Program-made: the position numbers and the translations under genes
Assembly: GCA_964035545.1 (NCBI GenBank)
Contig: OZ037770.1
Location: 14,280,642 to 14,344,641 of the forward strand
DNA: 64,000 nt
Reading direction: 5' to 3'
Source of the DNA: Bugula neritina
Lineage: Eukaryota; Bryozoa; Gymnolaemata; Cheilostomatida; Bugulidae
The notes under the pieces: generated by a model
Seen by the model: only the letters and a program-made list of their open reading frames with translations
Told to the model about the DNA's origin: nothing
Database searches by the model: none
Shown here: positions 1-24,377 of the stretch, in pieces
Position numbering within the stretch: the stretch's first letter is position 1
How the letters are laid out: every line of letters starts with the position of its first letter

Positions 1-2440
1 CATAGAAGCAAGTAATAAAAATCTCAATGTCAGCCCTGGTCAATATTTACCTAAATGGCAACAAACAAATTTTACTGCACCATTTCAACAAGTTAAGATG
101 TAAAACGCCTATTCTTTTAATTTGATTGTTCAGCTTTATTTTATTTTTAGATTGTACTGGCTGGTGCAATAAAAATATATTTGGAAAGGCTTTAGTTTTA
201 TAGAGGAAAAACAGTGAAATAACTTTCGTTTTACCATGCACCCCTAATCAACGCTGTTGTAGTTTAAGAGCTTAGGCTAATAAAGTTTCTCAGCTAATTA
301 ATCCCACCTGCACACATCTTTACACATAATTATCAGTCATCTCAGCACCACGCAGTTTTTGGTTGCGTATTTCAAGTTATTCTTTTATTGTAAATTAAGA
401 GATAAAAACAAAAACTGCAGGGCTTACCTACAGCCAAGTAGAGAAATATTCAATATGCTGTCAAAGGCAAACAAACAACACGAACTATTATAATATGATA
501 TTAACTATATGCACATGTGCTATGCTTCTATTTATTTTTGAATTTTGGCTCAGATATGCTAAATACTCAAACTTGGCTTACTTCTTTTTCTGTTCAGCTG
601 TATAAGTCAATAGCTAGTATTTTAGGAATAAAGTTTCTACTTAAATAGAATTTCCATAGGGTAGTCTTTAGTATTATACATTCTTTGTCTGCTAAAATTT
701 ATGTGCAAAGTAATATTTATAGTACTGTTTTGAAAGAATAACACACCATTTGGTGCAGGAATGTGGTCCCTATAAAAATGCAAGTGTTGGTGATGGAAGT
801 AGTAAACAAATTGCTACTGCAAGTGTAGAGTAGTGTGACTTTCAGCCATGACAGAACGTACTTCAGAGCGTAATGACATAGCATAACGTCAATAGTTGTG
901 CATTACATGGATTAGTTGCCTGCTAGCCCGTTTGTAACACATTCTGTTAGTGCAAATAGTGGTAAACCAGTAGGCCTAATGGGGCTGCATTCGCGAACTA
1001 TTAATAGTTAACATATTATGCCGACCACACTGTCATTAACCTTTGACCATATTAATTGTTTTCCATATGCCTATTGTGAACTGCATTATGTTAGCCGCAA
1101 CGCGTTTGGTAAGCTTATCAGTTTAGCTATAGCTACATAAGTACTTGTAAGCTCGCATGCACCAGGCAATACCATGGTAGGCCAACTGCTAGGACCATGA
1201 CTAGTGCAGCCACAATTAATGTAACCAACCAGTTTTGACTGTAGTGTGGCCATATGTTTGGCTTTGTTGGTATTTTGTCAGAGTGCAAGTCTCAACTGAT
1301 GCCATAAATTGCAATGTGAAAGCTATCATGAATCAAGTAATATGTTAGTAAAGATATGCAAAACTGTATAGCAAGTCACAAAGTTATCTCAAAACAATCA
1401 GGGTTTCAAATTTTATCACTGATGGCCATAGCTCAAGCAAGTTGAATGTCATTGCAACAAAAGATATAAAAAATGAAGCAACTTGTGTTCTCCAAAAAAT
1501 TAGTTATTGTACAAAATTTACCTCTAATATTAGTTTAGATCTTTTCATGATTTGCTGACGTAAACCTAAAATTGAGGCTGCATGTGTTCTTAAACCAAAG
1601 TGTGCTCACCTATAAAAGATAATTTGACTTGTCAATCTATTATCTAGTACATCAGTACCATAGCTCTGACCACTGGCTGTGCCTTAGTAATAATATACAA
1701 ACTACTTATTTCTAACTGTTGGTTCATTTAATCAAGATACCTTTACAAGTAGCAACGGAGTCATAGGCTAATTTTAAAACAAGATTGCAATCCACTGCTA
1801 GTGAACACCCTGATGGAATATAACCCACTCATTTCTCTAGCTCAGGAGTCTAGCTGCATGTTGTTTATATTATTATAATATAGTTGCTCATGTATTGGCT
1901 CTGTTCTGGAGATGATGAATTGGCTTAGTGGTAAACAGTGTCTCCATTGCACCCTGTAGGTATGGGTTCAAGCCTCAGCAAAAGCAAAATTTTTTTACAA
2001 TCTACTCTTGCCAAATACTTCCACTAAATTTTTTATACTAATTCTACACAATGATATGCGTAATAATAGTGATGGGTCAAATATGACTATAACTGTAGCA
2101 TTTCTTTCACTTTTCAAATATCATTCAACATGCAGGTGGACAATATATATAGTACATGCATATTAGTTAGATACTGAACACTGGGCTAAATATAGTGTTT
2201 AATTAATAAGTAAATATTGAGAGTTGGTGCAATAATAGAGAAATTAAGTTATGTTCTTGTGATTACATTTTTATTAACCGGCACCCTACGCTAAAATTTA
2301 TTATCCAGATAAGGAAGGTTAGGCTATCAAAGCTTTTAAATTACTGCACAGAAGTGTAAAAATAGCAGCCTAGCTATTTCTTCTTGTAATAATGAAATGA
2401 CATTCATTATGTAAATAGGCATATATATCGTCTATACGTA
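1..2440. other. Non-coding AT-rich stretch
   Basis: No convincing exon is visible on either strand. The short open frames here have no recognisable protein and no splice context. The only structured item is a tRNA-like sequence near 1913-1990, listed separately. Confidence 0.6.
1913..1990 (+). repeat. tRNA-derived SINE-like fragment (family 1)
   Basis: The sequence has an A-box-like stretch (ggcttagtggtaaac) and, about 50 bp on, a B-box-like gggttcaagcc followed by cagcaaaagc and a T-rich end. Spacing and tail resemble the better copies at 23345 and 34562. The copy is diverged, so assignment is tentative. Confidence 0.45.
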
Positions 2441-2631
<191 letters not shown>

Positions 2632-3061
2632 TTTTTTTTTAATTCTGTTACATCATATTTTAGCTTTAAAACATGCATGTTATGTGCATTTGTTTATCAC
2701 ACCCATGCAGTAAATATGTCAAAAATTCCTTACTTTTGGTACCTAAAATTTCTTTTAAAATATAAGCAGCTATATATAGAGCATTTTTTCAAGTTAAAAA
2801 ATATGTATATATATTTTTTAACTATGTTTTAAAAGGAATACAAATATGTAAACCACAAAGCAGTGATTGCCTTCTTTCAATGCCATATTTTTGATGACAC
2901 TAAGAAAGAAGGTGATAATGCAACTCCTAAGAGCATGTTGCACTATGTCGTTCCTCTGTTTGCGAGTATACCATTTGTATTAATGTATGAAGTCTTCAAC
3001 ATATATTTCAACTTATTTTTGCAAGTAACTCGTGACAGTAAACTATATGCTTGCCTTTCTT

Positions 3062-3436
<375 letters not shown>

Positions 3437-5100
3437 AAAAATGCAGCACTCATAATAGTTGTTATTTTATGAACAGCTTACTATAGCTACAGTTATATGT
3501 AATTGCATAGGAATGTTGCAAGTGTATGCTAAAAGATGGTATATAAAACATGTTGACGAATTTGTTGTGGAGAAATTTAAATAATTACTTAGCATTTAGC
3601 AATAAAATTGTTCATGTACAAATCAGAAACACCAAGTTGTAGGCATATATTTCAAATAGTATGCATGAATTTGCAAAAGAAAATGTAACCTAAACTCTAC
3701 CAACGTTGTGTTTCTTAAAGTTAGGAGATATTTACCAACAAAGCAAAAAATTAGAACCTATACTTTTACTATGAGTATATATGTTTTATATATGTGCTCA
3801 TTTTGTATATACTGCACAATATGTTATGTACAATGTTAAACCAAAAGAATCAGAACTTTATAGTGTAATACAGGCACATCTACAATGTTAACAAATATAA
3901 CATTAAAAACAAGAAACAAAATTGTTGGTCTCTTTTACTTAATTTTTTACAAGCAGAAACTTATTATTGCAGCAAACTAAATTTAAATGCTGAGGTTCGT
4001 AAAGGTATATGTTTGTTAAATTATTTCACATTTGTTTATATTCTACAAATAATTTCTACATCTTTTCTAATTGCGATATTTCTTTTCGTCTACTACATGC
4101 AGCTCATTATATAAATATGTATATACAACGCAGCATAAAATTTTATAATACTAAGCAAAAAATGCTAGAAAATATTAAAATTTTACAAGATGATATTATA
4201 TTATGGTGGCAATAAAGTTGTAATAGACTATTATTTAATGAGAAGACAATTATGTTTTTATAATGAAGATTGATAAATTTATAATATGAGCTGAAATTGA
4301 GTGAGAAGACAATTATGCTTTCAAAATACTTACAAGACTAAATTCTTATCTAATAGCTACAGTAATTAATATCCTTTGTTTAGAACAAAGTCTAAAAGGA
4401 GCGGATTTAAATAAAAATTCAGACCTGCATTTGTTAAAGCTTTTCAATCAAAATTATTACATTATATTATTTTTTCTCATAACTCCTAGCTCCTAAAACC
4501 TTTCGCATAAAAAAATTGATTTTGAATGCAAATTACTGCTAGAAATTGTCGTGTTAATGTCAACCCTAACTGTATCCACCACATGTTATAGTTGTTACGA
4601 TCGTTGCCTAACCAATGAAGTTGAACTGGTTGTACCTCCAGCCAATCAATTACTTATTTCAATTGCGCCTCGTTAGGCGAGGATCGTTGACGAAATCTAT
4701 ATAATATAATACAAACCCCATTACCACTGATTGACCCGAAGTTCTCTACGACTTCTATAGTGGTATAGGATAATAGATATACTGAAAATAGACGCATTGT
4801 AATTTTAAACTTCTAGAAATATAGGCAGCCAAAATTTTTTATTAGGCAATCAGAAAGAGAGTGATCAATCTATGAGCACTTGTTAATTTCATTTCAAGCA
4901 AATAAAATAAAATTGAAATACTATTTTGATAAACATAGCCTGCTGATTTGTTTATTTCTTATTGATTATGAAACTATTTTAAGCTTTTTTCTAAATTTTG
5001 CCTTTTGTTTTATTATTTAGTTAACTAATTGGCTTTAAATAAAATTTTAATTAAAAATAAAGCTATTGAAATGCATGTTGATAAAAGTTTTAACTAAAAA
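3437..5100. other. Non-coding AT-rich intergenic DNA
   Basis: No exon, RNA gene or mobile element recognised on either strand. The only open frame of any length (4009-4215) is AT-rich, lacks splice context and resembles no family I know. Confidence 0.6.
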
Positions 5101-5101
5101 T

Positions 5102-17082
<11,981 letters not shown>

Positions 17083-17089
17083 AATTTTA

Positions 17090-18860
17090 AAACTGTTGAG
17101 TTATTTTAGTCTGTTACGTGATAATTATGGCTCAGGAAGATATTCATTAAACACCCAGCATAACCTGTATCTTTCTACTTGTGGAATTGTAGTTTTTGCT
17201 TCAACTTTTATATCAAAAAATACTATTTTCCTTATTTAATGGACTAGAAATTTATACTCAGTGTAAATCAATTAATATCACTAGCCTCTGACGCCGTATC
17301 TAGACCATGTTAAAGCACTGTACTGCCTCACGCCATGTTGACATGATGCAGAAAACTTATGGCTCGTTACAGGCCTTAACTGCATGATGCCTTTATTACA
17401 TGCTTTAGAAATGCCTTCAAACATTTAGCAATGCTGAAGTTGTTGTTTTGAGTCCGTCGGGTAATAGAGTGTTGATTATCTGCAGAGATTCACCATTGAC
17501 TGATTGCAAACTTCTTATCTAAAATGACATTTATATAATTTATATTTATATTATTTATAATAATTATATACTTTAAAATATAATATTATTAAATATGGCT
17601 AAACATGCTCAATAAGTTTGGCTACATTAAGCTCTTGCAAGACCATTGGTAGCTTTTGCTGAGTTTTATTAGCAAATGTAGTAAAAATTTAAATTTGGAT
17701 TAGTAAACTATGCCATATATTTGGATGTTTATGATTACAAAGCTCTCTAACTAAAATATGCTTATTGGTTAGTATTTTTACATAACCTAGCTTTTCAGTA
17801 TAAAAGGATATTTGGAGTTTGAATATTAAGAAAGGTTATGGCATGACTCCATGCAGTTGACAACCATCCACAAGCTGTTTAGAAGGTAACTTATATATTG
17901 CGACACTTCTTCAACATATAACTATAATATTGATTTGGTGTTTTTTTCAACATTGTGCCCTCCCCTCCCCCCATTTCAAGGAAGTATGTAAGAAACACAA
18001 CTCATTTTTAGTAGATGGTATGACAGCATAGTTTCAGTGTTTTTCGAACCTTCATGATAACAGGTAATCACCACAATTATTGAAGCCATATAGAATTTTC
18101 AATTGAGCAATGGAACATGCAGTTTTATATAAGTCACCATAATTTGTTTAATTTTATTATATTGACTTGGAGTGTTTTTCAGTGAATTTAGAGTTATACT
18201 GTATTTTATAATATTTTTTGCTTGGCAAGCCCGTGAGAGTTTGACTGCAAAACTGTGGAATCAAAAATAAAAGTTGCAGCTTTTATCCTATAGCATCAAT
18301 TATGTTCCATTTATTTGTAAACAAGGAAAAAAATGGTTGCTAAATAAGATTGAAAGAGAGCATGGTAAAAGCACTAAAACTTAATGAAGTGAAACCTACA
18401 ATGACTTAGATATCATCTGTATTATAATTAGCAAGTTAGCAAATGTCTTTCAACAGCTGTTATTATGCAAGTTTATTTAATAACTTTTTAATGCATCCTG
18501 TTACGAGTAATTGCATGCTGAAAAGAAAGCTAATGATAATACTTTTAGCTAACACTTGCCCACTAGTAATGGCCTAGTCAGACTACATCTTATATAAGTA
18601 GATTTTCATCAAGCTTTTTAGGTTCATTGCTCTGATGCGCATCTCAGTTTGCAGTAAATTATTTAAACTGCCGAGAATAAAATAAAGTCTTTTATGAGTT
18701 ACGATTAGCAATTACCAATGGCTGATGTAATTAAATTAAATTCACTAGTATATAATCTAATTTTATAATTGCTAGCTCAATTTAATCAAATTGACTATAG
18801 TTTTATTTATTCAAATTTACTGACTTAACTTAATGGGGTTATTTACGTACAATGTGAAAT
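17090..18860. other. Intergenic, no gene seen
   Basis: AT-rich DNA upstream of the astacin start codon. No exon, repeat array or mobile element was recognised. It presumably contains the astacin promoter, but no specific site can be named. Confidence 0.5.
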
Positions 18861-19216
<356 letters not shown>

Positions 19217-19315
19217 AAATGAGTGTTTATAAAACGTTACTAGAGTGCTCTATAGAAATAAATCTAGAGCATAAACATTAGAAGAAATAAAATGAGATTT
19301 GATTAATATAATGAC

Positions 19316-19368
19316 ATTTATTACTAGTAGTTTCGTACACAAAAACGATGTGCACTCGTCAGATAAAT
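19316..19368 (-). ncRNA. Type I hammerhead ribozyme
   Basis: On the minus strand the core CTGACGA (19362-19356) is followed by stem II, GTGCAC (19355-19350) pairing with GTGTAC (19340-19335), then GAAA (19334-19331). Stem III is ACU/AGU (19331-19329 with 19325-19323) with a 3-nt loop; the predicted cleavage is after A at 19322 (GUA). Stem I pairs ATTTAT (19368-19363) with ATAAAT (19321-19316). All core residues I know for the fold are present. Activity is inferred, not shown. Confidence 0.75.
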
Positions 19369-19481
19369 TTGCCACTATGTTTGCTTACAACTATAAAATA
19401 ATGTAATATGTAAATATACACAGAATAAAGCTAGAAGATCAAAATATAACAAAGAGGTAGCATTGGAAGTAATTGGCTATG

Positions 19482-20114
19482 TCACAGCATTCTTGAGTAG
19501 AAATTTACTATACTATGTCTGCATATAGATAAAAAGTCATTGCACTTATTGAGAGAAGACAACTGTGGCTTATAAAGAATGAAATATTTTTCCCATAAGC
19601 ACAGCTGACAGTTTTTAGTGATGTTATTGTATGGTTGAGCTTTTCTGAGAATTTTCCAGGATATGGTAAAATCCAGACATTCTTCTTTTAAGGACCAGAT
19701 GTGTTTGCTTAACTCAGTTTGCAAGCGCTTGGTTGGGTGCCTGAAGGAAGCAAGGTGGTTGTAGTATCTTGCCTTGAATGCAGTGGAGGAAATTCCTACA
19801 TATGTTGCGACAGTATCGTTTGATGGGACGGATACATTGGCCTGGTACACAATGTTTGGGATGGTGCATTCTCCTGGAAGCGGGCATGTCTTTACATTTC
19901 TACAGTTACAGCCTGCCTGTGATATAGGGGTGGTGTTGCATTTAGTAACACTTTTGTTGTGGGCAGTGATGGTCTGCTCTAAATTCGGGCAGCAACTGTA
20001 GCTGAGTTTGAGTGTGTTTTTATTAAATATTTTGTGCAGTGGGTGTTTGGTGTGAAATATATCTTTTATCAGCTTGAGGAATATGGAGCCGATTTTCATT
20101 TTGTTATAGTTCAA
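19482..20114 (-). pseudogene. Penelope-like element GIY-YIG endonuclease fragment
   Basis: An open frame of 210 codons whose middle part has a Cys cluster (CNCRNVKTCPLPGEC), then a GIY-YIG-type core: IVYQANV, then ATYVGIS, then the R-containing FKARYYNHLASF and TELSKHIW. This linker-plus-nuclease arrangement is typical of the C-terminal endonuclease of Penelope-like elements, which nicks target DNA for reverse transcription. The reverse transcriptase is absent, so the piece is a dead fragment even though this frame is open. The first Met is only the first in the frame. Confidence 0.75.
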
Positions 20115-20120
20115 AAATAA

Positions 20121-21325
20121 AGACGCATGTGGCCATTAATATAATCATTTTATAATGACTTGGCGATTACTAAACAAACTACTTAAAAAAGTTCTATTTG
20201 GAAAACGTTAAGGAAAAATAAATTCCTAATAAAGTTTAAAGTACCCAATAAAACCTATTACAGGTAGTTTGCTTCATTACGCACATATCATTGTATCAGA
20301 GGTTACATAATTATGCATAAGTTATTTTACAGCTATATTTGACATTGCAAGTTGTTCAATATGCCAACTTTCAGTGCAGATCTTTTCTACTTGAATAGAT
20401 CAAAGATGTAATTGCTCATCAATCAAACCCTGTGGCTTTCCTGACTTTAGCTCCTATGCTGTTCTAAGTTTAACTCACTGGCTTTTACAGACTCCTTTAA
20501 GTTTGTTGATAAATGATGGCATTTACTGCAATGACTATCATTTACAAGTTCTGTTGTTTGCAAATTGGGAGACAGCTTTCATGGCCCTCTGACCTTGGTA
20601 TGAAGCAGTAATGGCTGATAGGTACTATGTGACTAATTATAGTAAGTGGAGATATGACTAGCTGGTGGGCGGAGATATTACTAGCTGGTTGCGGAGATAT
20701 TACTTATTATAGCTGGTGGGCGAAGATAACTTTTCTCATGGTACCAAAAATTCCTCATCAAGGTGGCACACAAAAATTCAAATATAACAATAGAACTACT
20801 AGTCATCACACAAAAACAGTCTTCTATTTAGGTTTCTCCAGCTACTAGTGTTTTCAAATATAACTTATAGCTAAGCTCTATCCATTAATTCAACCGATTA
20901 TCATGCAGTTAAATGTTAGTGAATTATTGCAATACAACCTCAAACAACACATATGAGATCACGCAGCATTGCTAGGTATTTCGAGTTCATAAAAATGTAA
21001 CTTATTTAAATTCTAGCTATTTATTAGTTGAAAAATTCCCTTTAGCCGATTTCAATACTATTTATTTTGAGAAGGGAGGACAACTCTATAAACTAAGCTC
21101 AAATTTCTAATACCTTATAGAACTGTGTCACAGCAGTTACTAAATACAATAGAATATTTGCTTAAAGAAACAGGCATTGTTGATCTTGTCATTATGATTC
21201 ACATTGAGCTATTGTTATGAAATACAAAGAAAACTGTACTGCTTAGGAAAAGTAGCTGAAAGTTATTGATGACAGAGGCAGTGCAACTCTACTAACTACA
21301 GTAGTTTTAACTAACCCACGGAAAC
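20121..21325. other. Intergenic; short imperfect tandem repeat
   Basis: No gene seen. At about 20646-20740 there are three to four imperfect copies of tagctggtgggcggagatat. The rest is unstructured AT-rich sequence leading to the gene at 21326. Confidence 0.55.
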
Positions 21326-22857
21326 ATGCCATCAAATAACAACATTCTAATATGCACAACCATTTGCTTAGGCGCTGTATGCTTGGTTGTTTTTGCATTT
21401 CACAATGCAAGTCACAAAAAGGCGTTTTCCAAGACCATGCGAAATTCTGAAAAAGCCAAAGATAGTAGCAGGGCTACTAGCAGTGGATACCAGTACGAGA
21501 CATCTACTTGGGCATTTATGCCTTCAGGTAAGATCTAGGGCTGTTTTTGCTGAAGACAAATGCTTATCATAAAAATATGTTAACACTAAAGATTTGGGTA
21601 GAAATAAACTTTTCTCTTTTAGTCAGTGTAAACTGTGGTTGAAACTTTTGAAATAAGAATACATTTGTCTCAATAAATTCATTCCGGGCAATTATTTTTG
21701 GTTATGAAAATATATTTTCTAAACTGCAATTACTTAGGAAAGTAATAATATTATGAATCAGATATAATAGGTTCAATAGTGCATAAAGGGTAAGTCTAAT
21801 TAATGATCTTTAGGATTAACTGTACCTTGCCTGCTAACTCAACTTCTGTGTTAGAATGGAGTTGCATGGTTAGAAAGTTAAGAATTATTCATAATATTCT
21901 AATTTTATAGCTATTTTTGTTTTTAATTTTCTACTTGTTTCAACTTTTTCAAAATATTAAAATAAAGGTTGCTAAATTATTATTTCAATATTTATTTTTT
22001 GCGTATTTTATTGTATTGCTTTTGGTGTATAGCAAGTTAATATTGAGTCTTTTATTTGTTGAAATATTCATAACACAATAAATTCTGAAAGATAAACTAG
22101 TGATATTTTCATAGATCATTATAATTGACAAACTACATTAGTGTGTTCATATTGACATTTTACTCAAAGCCAATCAATATGAATATCAACATATAGCTAG
22201 CAGCTAGTGCTAGCTAGCATGTATACCTAACATTGTAATTGTGTATCACGTAGACCACATACAATTGGAAATAATAGCTTACTTAGTTTCCTTTAATGCA
22301 TCTTACATTTAACAGCATATTAGTTTATTCATAAAACAAGTTTAAACGGTTCGCTAGCCAAAGATTTTATTAAAAGAATTTCTTTACCAAAATTGAAGGT
22401 TGCAATCATCATGCAAGTTTTTCATTTGCTGGTATTTGATGGAATTTATCTTTTTTAGTATAGTTATGAAAAGCTAGTAGTTATAAATTGAGATTTATCT
22501 AATCTAGATTGAATTAAACTAATTTTGATTCAGCCATTATTCTGACAATATTGGTAGTGACAGTGAGTATATATCATATATTTTATAGGAAGTACATATT
22601 GGTTGTCGCTCAGCAGTGAATGGTACTCTGCTAACACTCTCTCAACAGTCTACCCCAAATGGTTCTTTTCGGATAACCAAGGACCCACAACTCCTACAGC
22701 TTCAAGGGAAAATGGAAAACCTCTTGAAACAAAAGATGATAAAACAGCAGGACAACCAAATACAGACATAAAAGCTCAAAATCGAGCAACAGTTGAAAAG
22801 AAACTTTCAAAGTTAATAGGCAGTTCAACAAAAGACGGCAACATAGTCCAAACTTGA
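21326..22857 (+). CDS. Small type II single-pass membrane protein, unknown
   Basis: Two coding exons, 21326-21527 and 22589-22857, join in phase 1 to give 156 residues. Residues about 7-25 (ILICTTICLGAVCLVVFAF) form a membrane anchor after a very short N-terminus, so the rest would face the lumen or outside. The C-terminal half is polar, rich in Lys, Thr and Asn, with no family I recognise. An AATAAA lies at 22956-22961. It sits just upstream of, and in the same sense as, a sulfotransferase gene whose first exon has a similar anchor and the same splice phase. It might be a decayed relative, but no catalytic motif is present. Confidence 0.6.
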
Positions 22858-22961
22858 AAGATATTTTTACTTCTTTACTGCCGATACAATTTACCCTTTT
22901 TTATGATATTGTGGAAGTTAACAAACACATATTTCTCTTTTTTTAAGTATTACTAAATAAA

Positions 22962-24377
22962 TATTTTTTTTATAAACTAATTTTTATTCCAAGTTTTAAG
23001 CTACCATCCCATTCTAACTAGAGCATAATATGCTGCTTTCTTTAGTCAAATTATCAACTAATATGACAGGTCATTAGACAACAATGTTTAGAAGCATTGC
23101 TGTTTCTAGAAGCTTAGGCTTGAAAACTTTCTTCTATAATTAGAATTTAGACAATCATTTTAATCTGAAGAACCTAAACAATAGGTTGATACATGCACAC
23201 TGTATATCTTTTTATTGGATAAGTTATATTCACTGTCTCTGAAAATATTTCTAGTCCATTGGATTTGGCAGGCAGTTGGTTGTTCAGTATACAAGATCAG
23301 TTTGTAAAGCTGGGATTGTCTATAGTTGAAATGCATAATGATACAATTCCCCAGTAGTCGCTCTGGTGTAATGGATAGCACACTTGCTTGCAAGCCAGAT
23401 ATTTCGGGTTTGAATCCCAGTGGGGTAAAGGTTTTTAGTTAGCACCTACCAAAACTTATAGTATGTTATAACTATTAAATTTTTGAGTAGTATATATCAA
23501 TAACAGTAAAATGTTTAAATAAGAATGGCAATATATTATTATCAGATGTGTGTATACATCTATGAATAGTGTGCACCTATGTATATTATGGCGATTGATT
23601 AATTCCCCATGACTTTTATTCAGAAATAAAGTATGATAACATAACCTGCTTGCTTTAGTAGGAATCCTAAAGGTGCAGCATTTTCTCCTATAGATTTTAA
23701 TTATTAAGTTACAAGGGTAACCATGGTGAAAGAGAGGATAATTTTTAACTAAAGGAAGTTGTCCTCTCCAATAATAAAGTAATGAAAGAAGTAAACAAGT
23801 AGGGGTTAAATACTGCTCGTTATATAGTTTACCTTCTTTATAGCTACTCAACTATAAAAACAAAAATAATTTCACATATGAGTATTTTGTAAGTTTATTA
23901 AAAAAAGTTTATTATGTAAAGTGCACAGTTGTCCATTGATATCTTTTCAAGGCTCGGCACTCTAAGTACAAAAAAGCGCACGATAACTTGAAATATTTTC
24001 CTCTAAATTTCTTTACGTATTTCGCTAACATCGATGTGGGAGAACTAGATTATATTTTATTTATTTGATTGCTTTTACTTTACTGCACAATAAAATTATA
24101 GATAAGCTGTATTATATCAGAGCTAAAGTGCTAATCTAATTTAGTTATATACAAATCAATTATAAGATATAAATACGCATTATATAACGATATATAAAAG
24201 ATTGTGTAAGCAGTTTCAAATATTTAAATAATGCAACAAAGGAGGTGGTTGAGATGAATTATAAACAATCTATTCTGTAGTACAGTTTCAGAAATGCAAG
24301 CTGTACAGTAGATTTCAGTATTTAGTATGTAAAAGAAGTTTTCTAGACTTACACTGCGGTTATATTCTGGATTTTAC
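22962..24377. other. Intergenic
   Basis: No gene seen apart from the SINE at 23345-23435. The 131-codon minus-strand frame at 23456-23851 has no splice context or family resemblance. Confidence 0.5.
23345..23435 (+). repeat. SINE family 1, well-preserved copy
   Basis: Order: ccccagtagtcgctctggtg, A-box-like tggtgtaatgg, atagcacacttgcttgcaag, B box gggtttgaatccc, then agtggggtaaaggttttta. Serves as the reference copy for this family here. Confidence 0.85.

Noticed and set aside
23345-23435. Functional tRNA gene
   Set aside because: A and B boxes are present but the sequence does not fold as a cloverleaf with proper acceptor stem; the same unit recurs as a SINE with a shared non-tRNA tail.
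23456-23851. 131-codon minus-strand frame
   Set aside because: No domain, no splice context, composition like surrounding AT-rich DNA.
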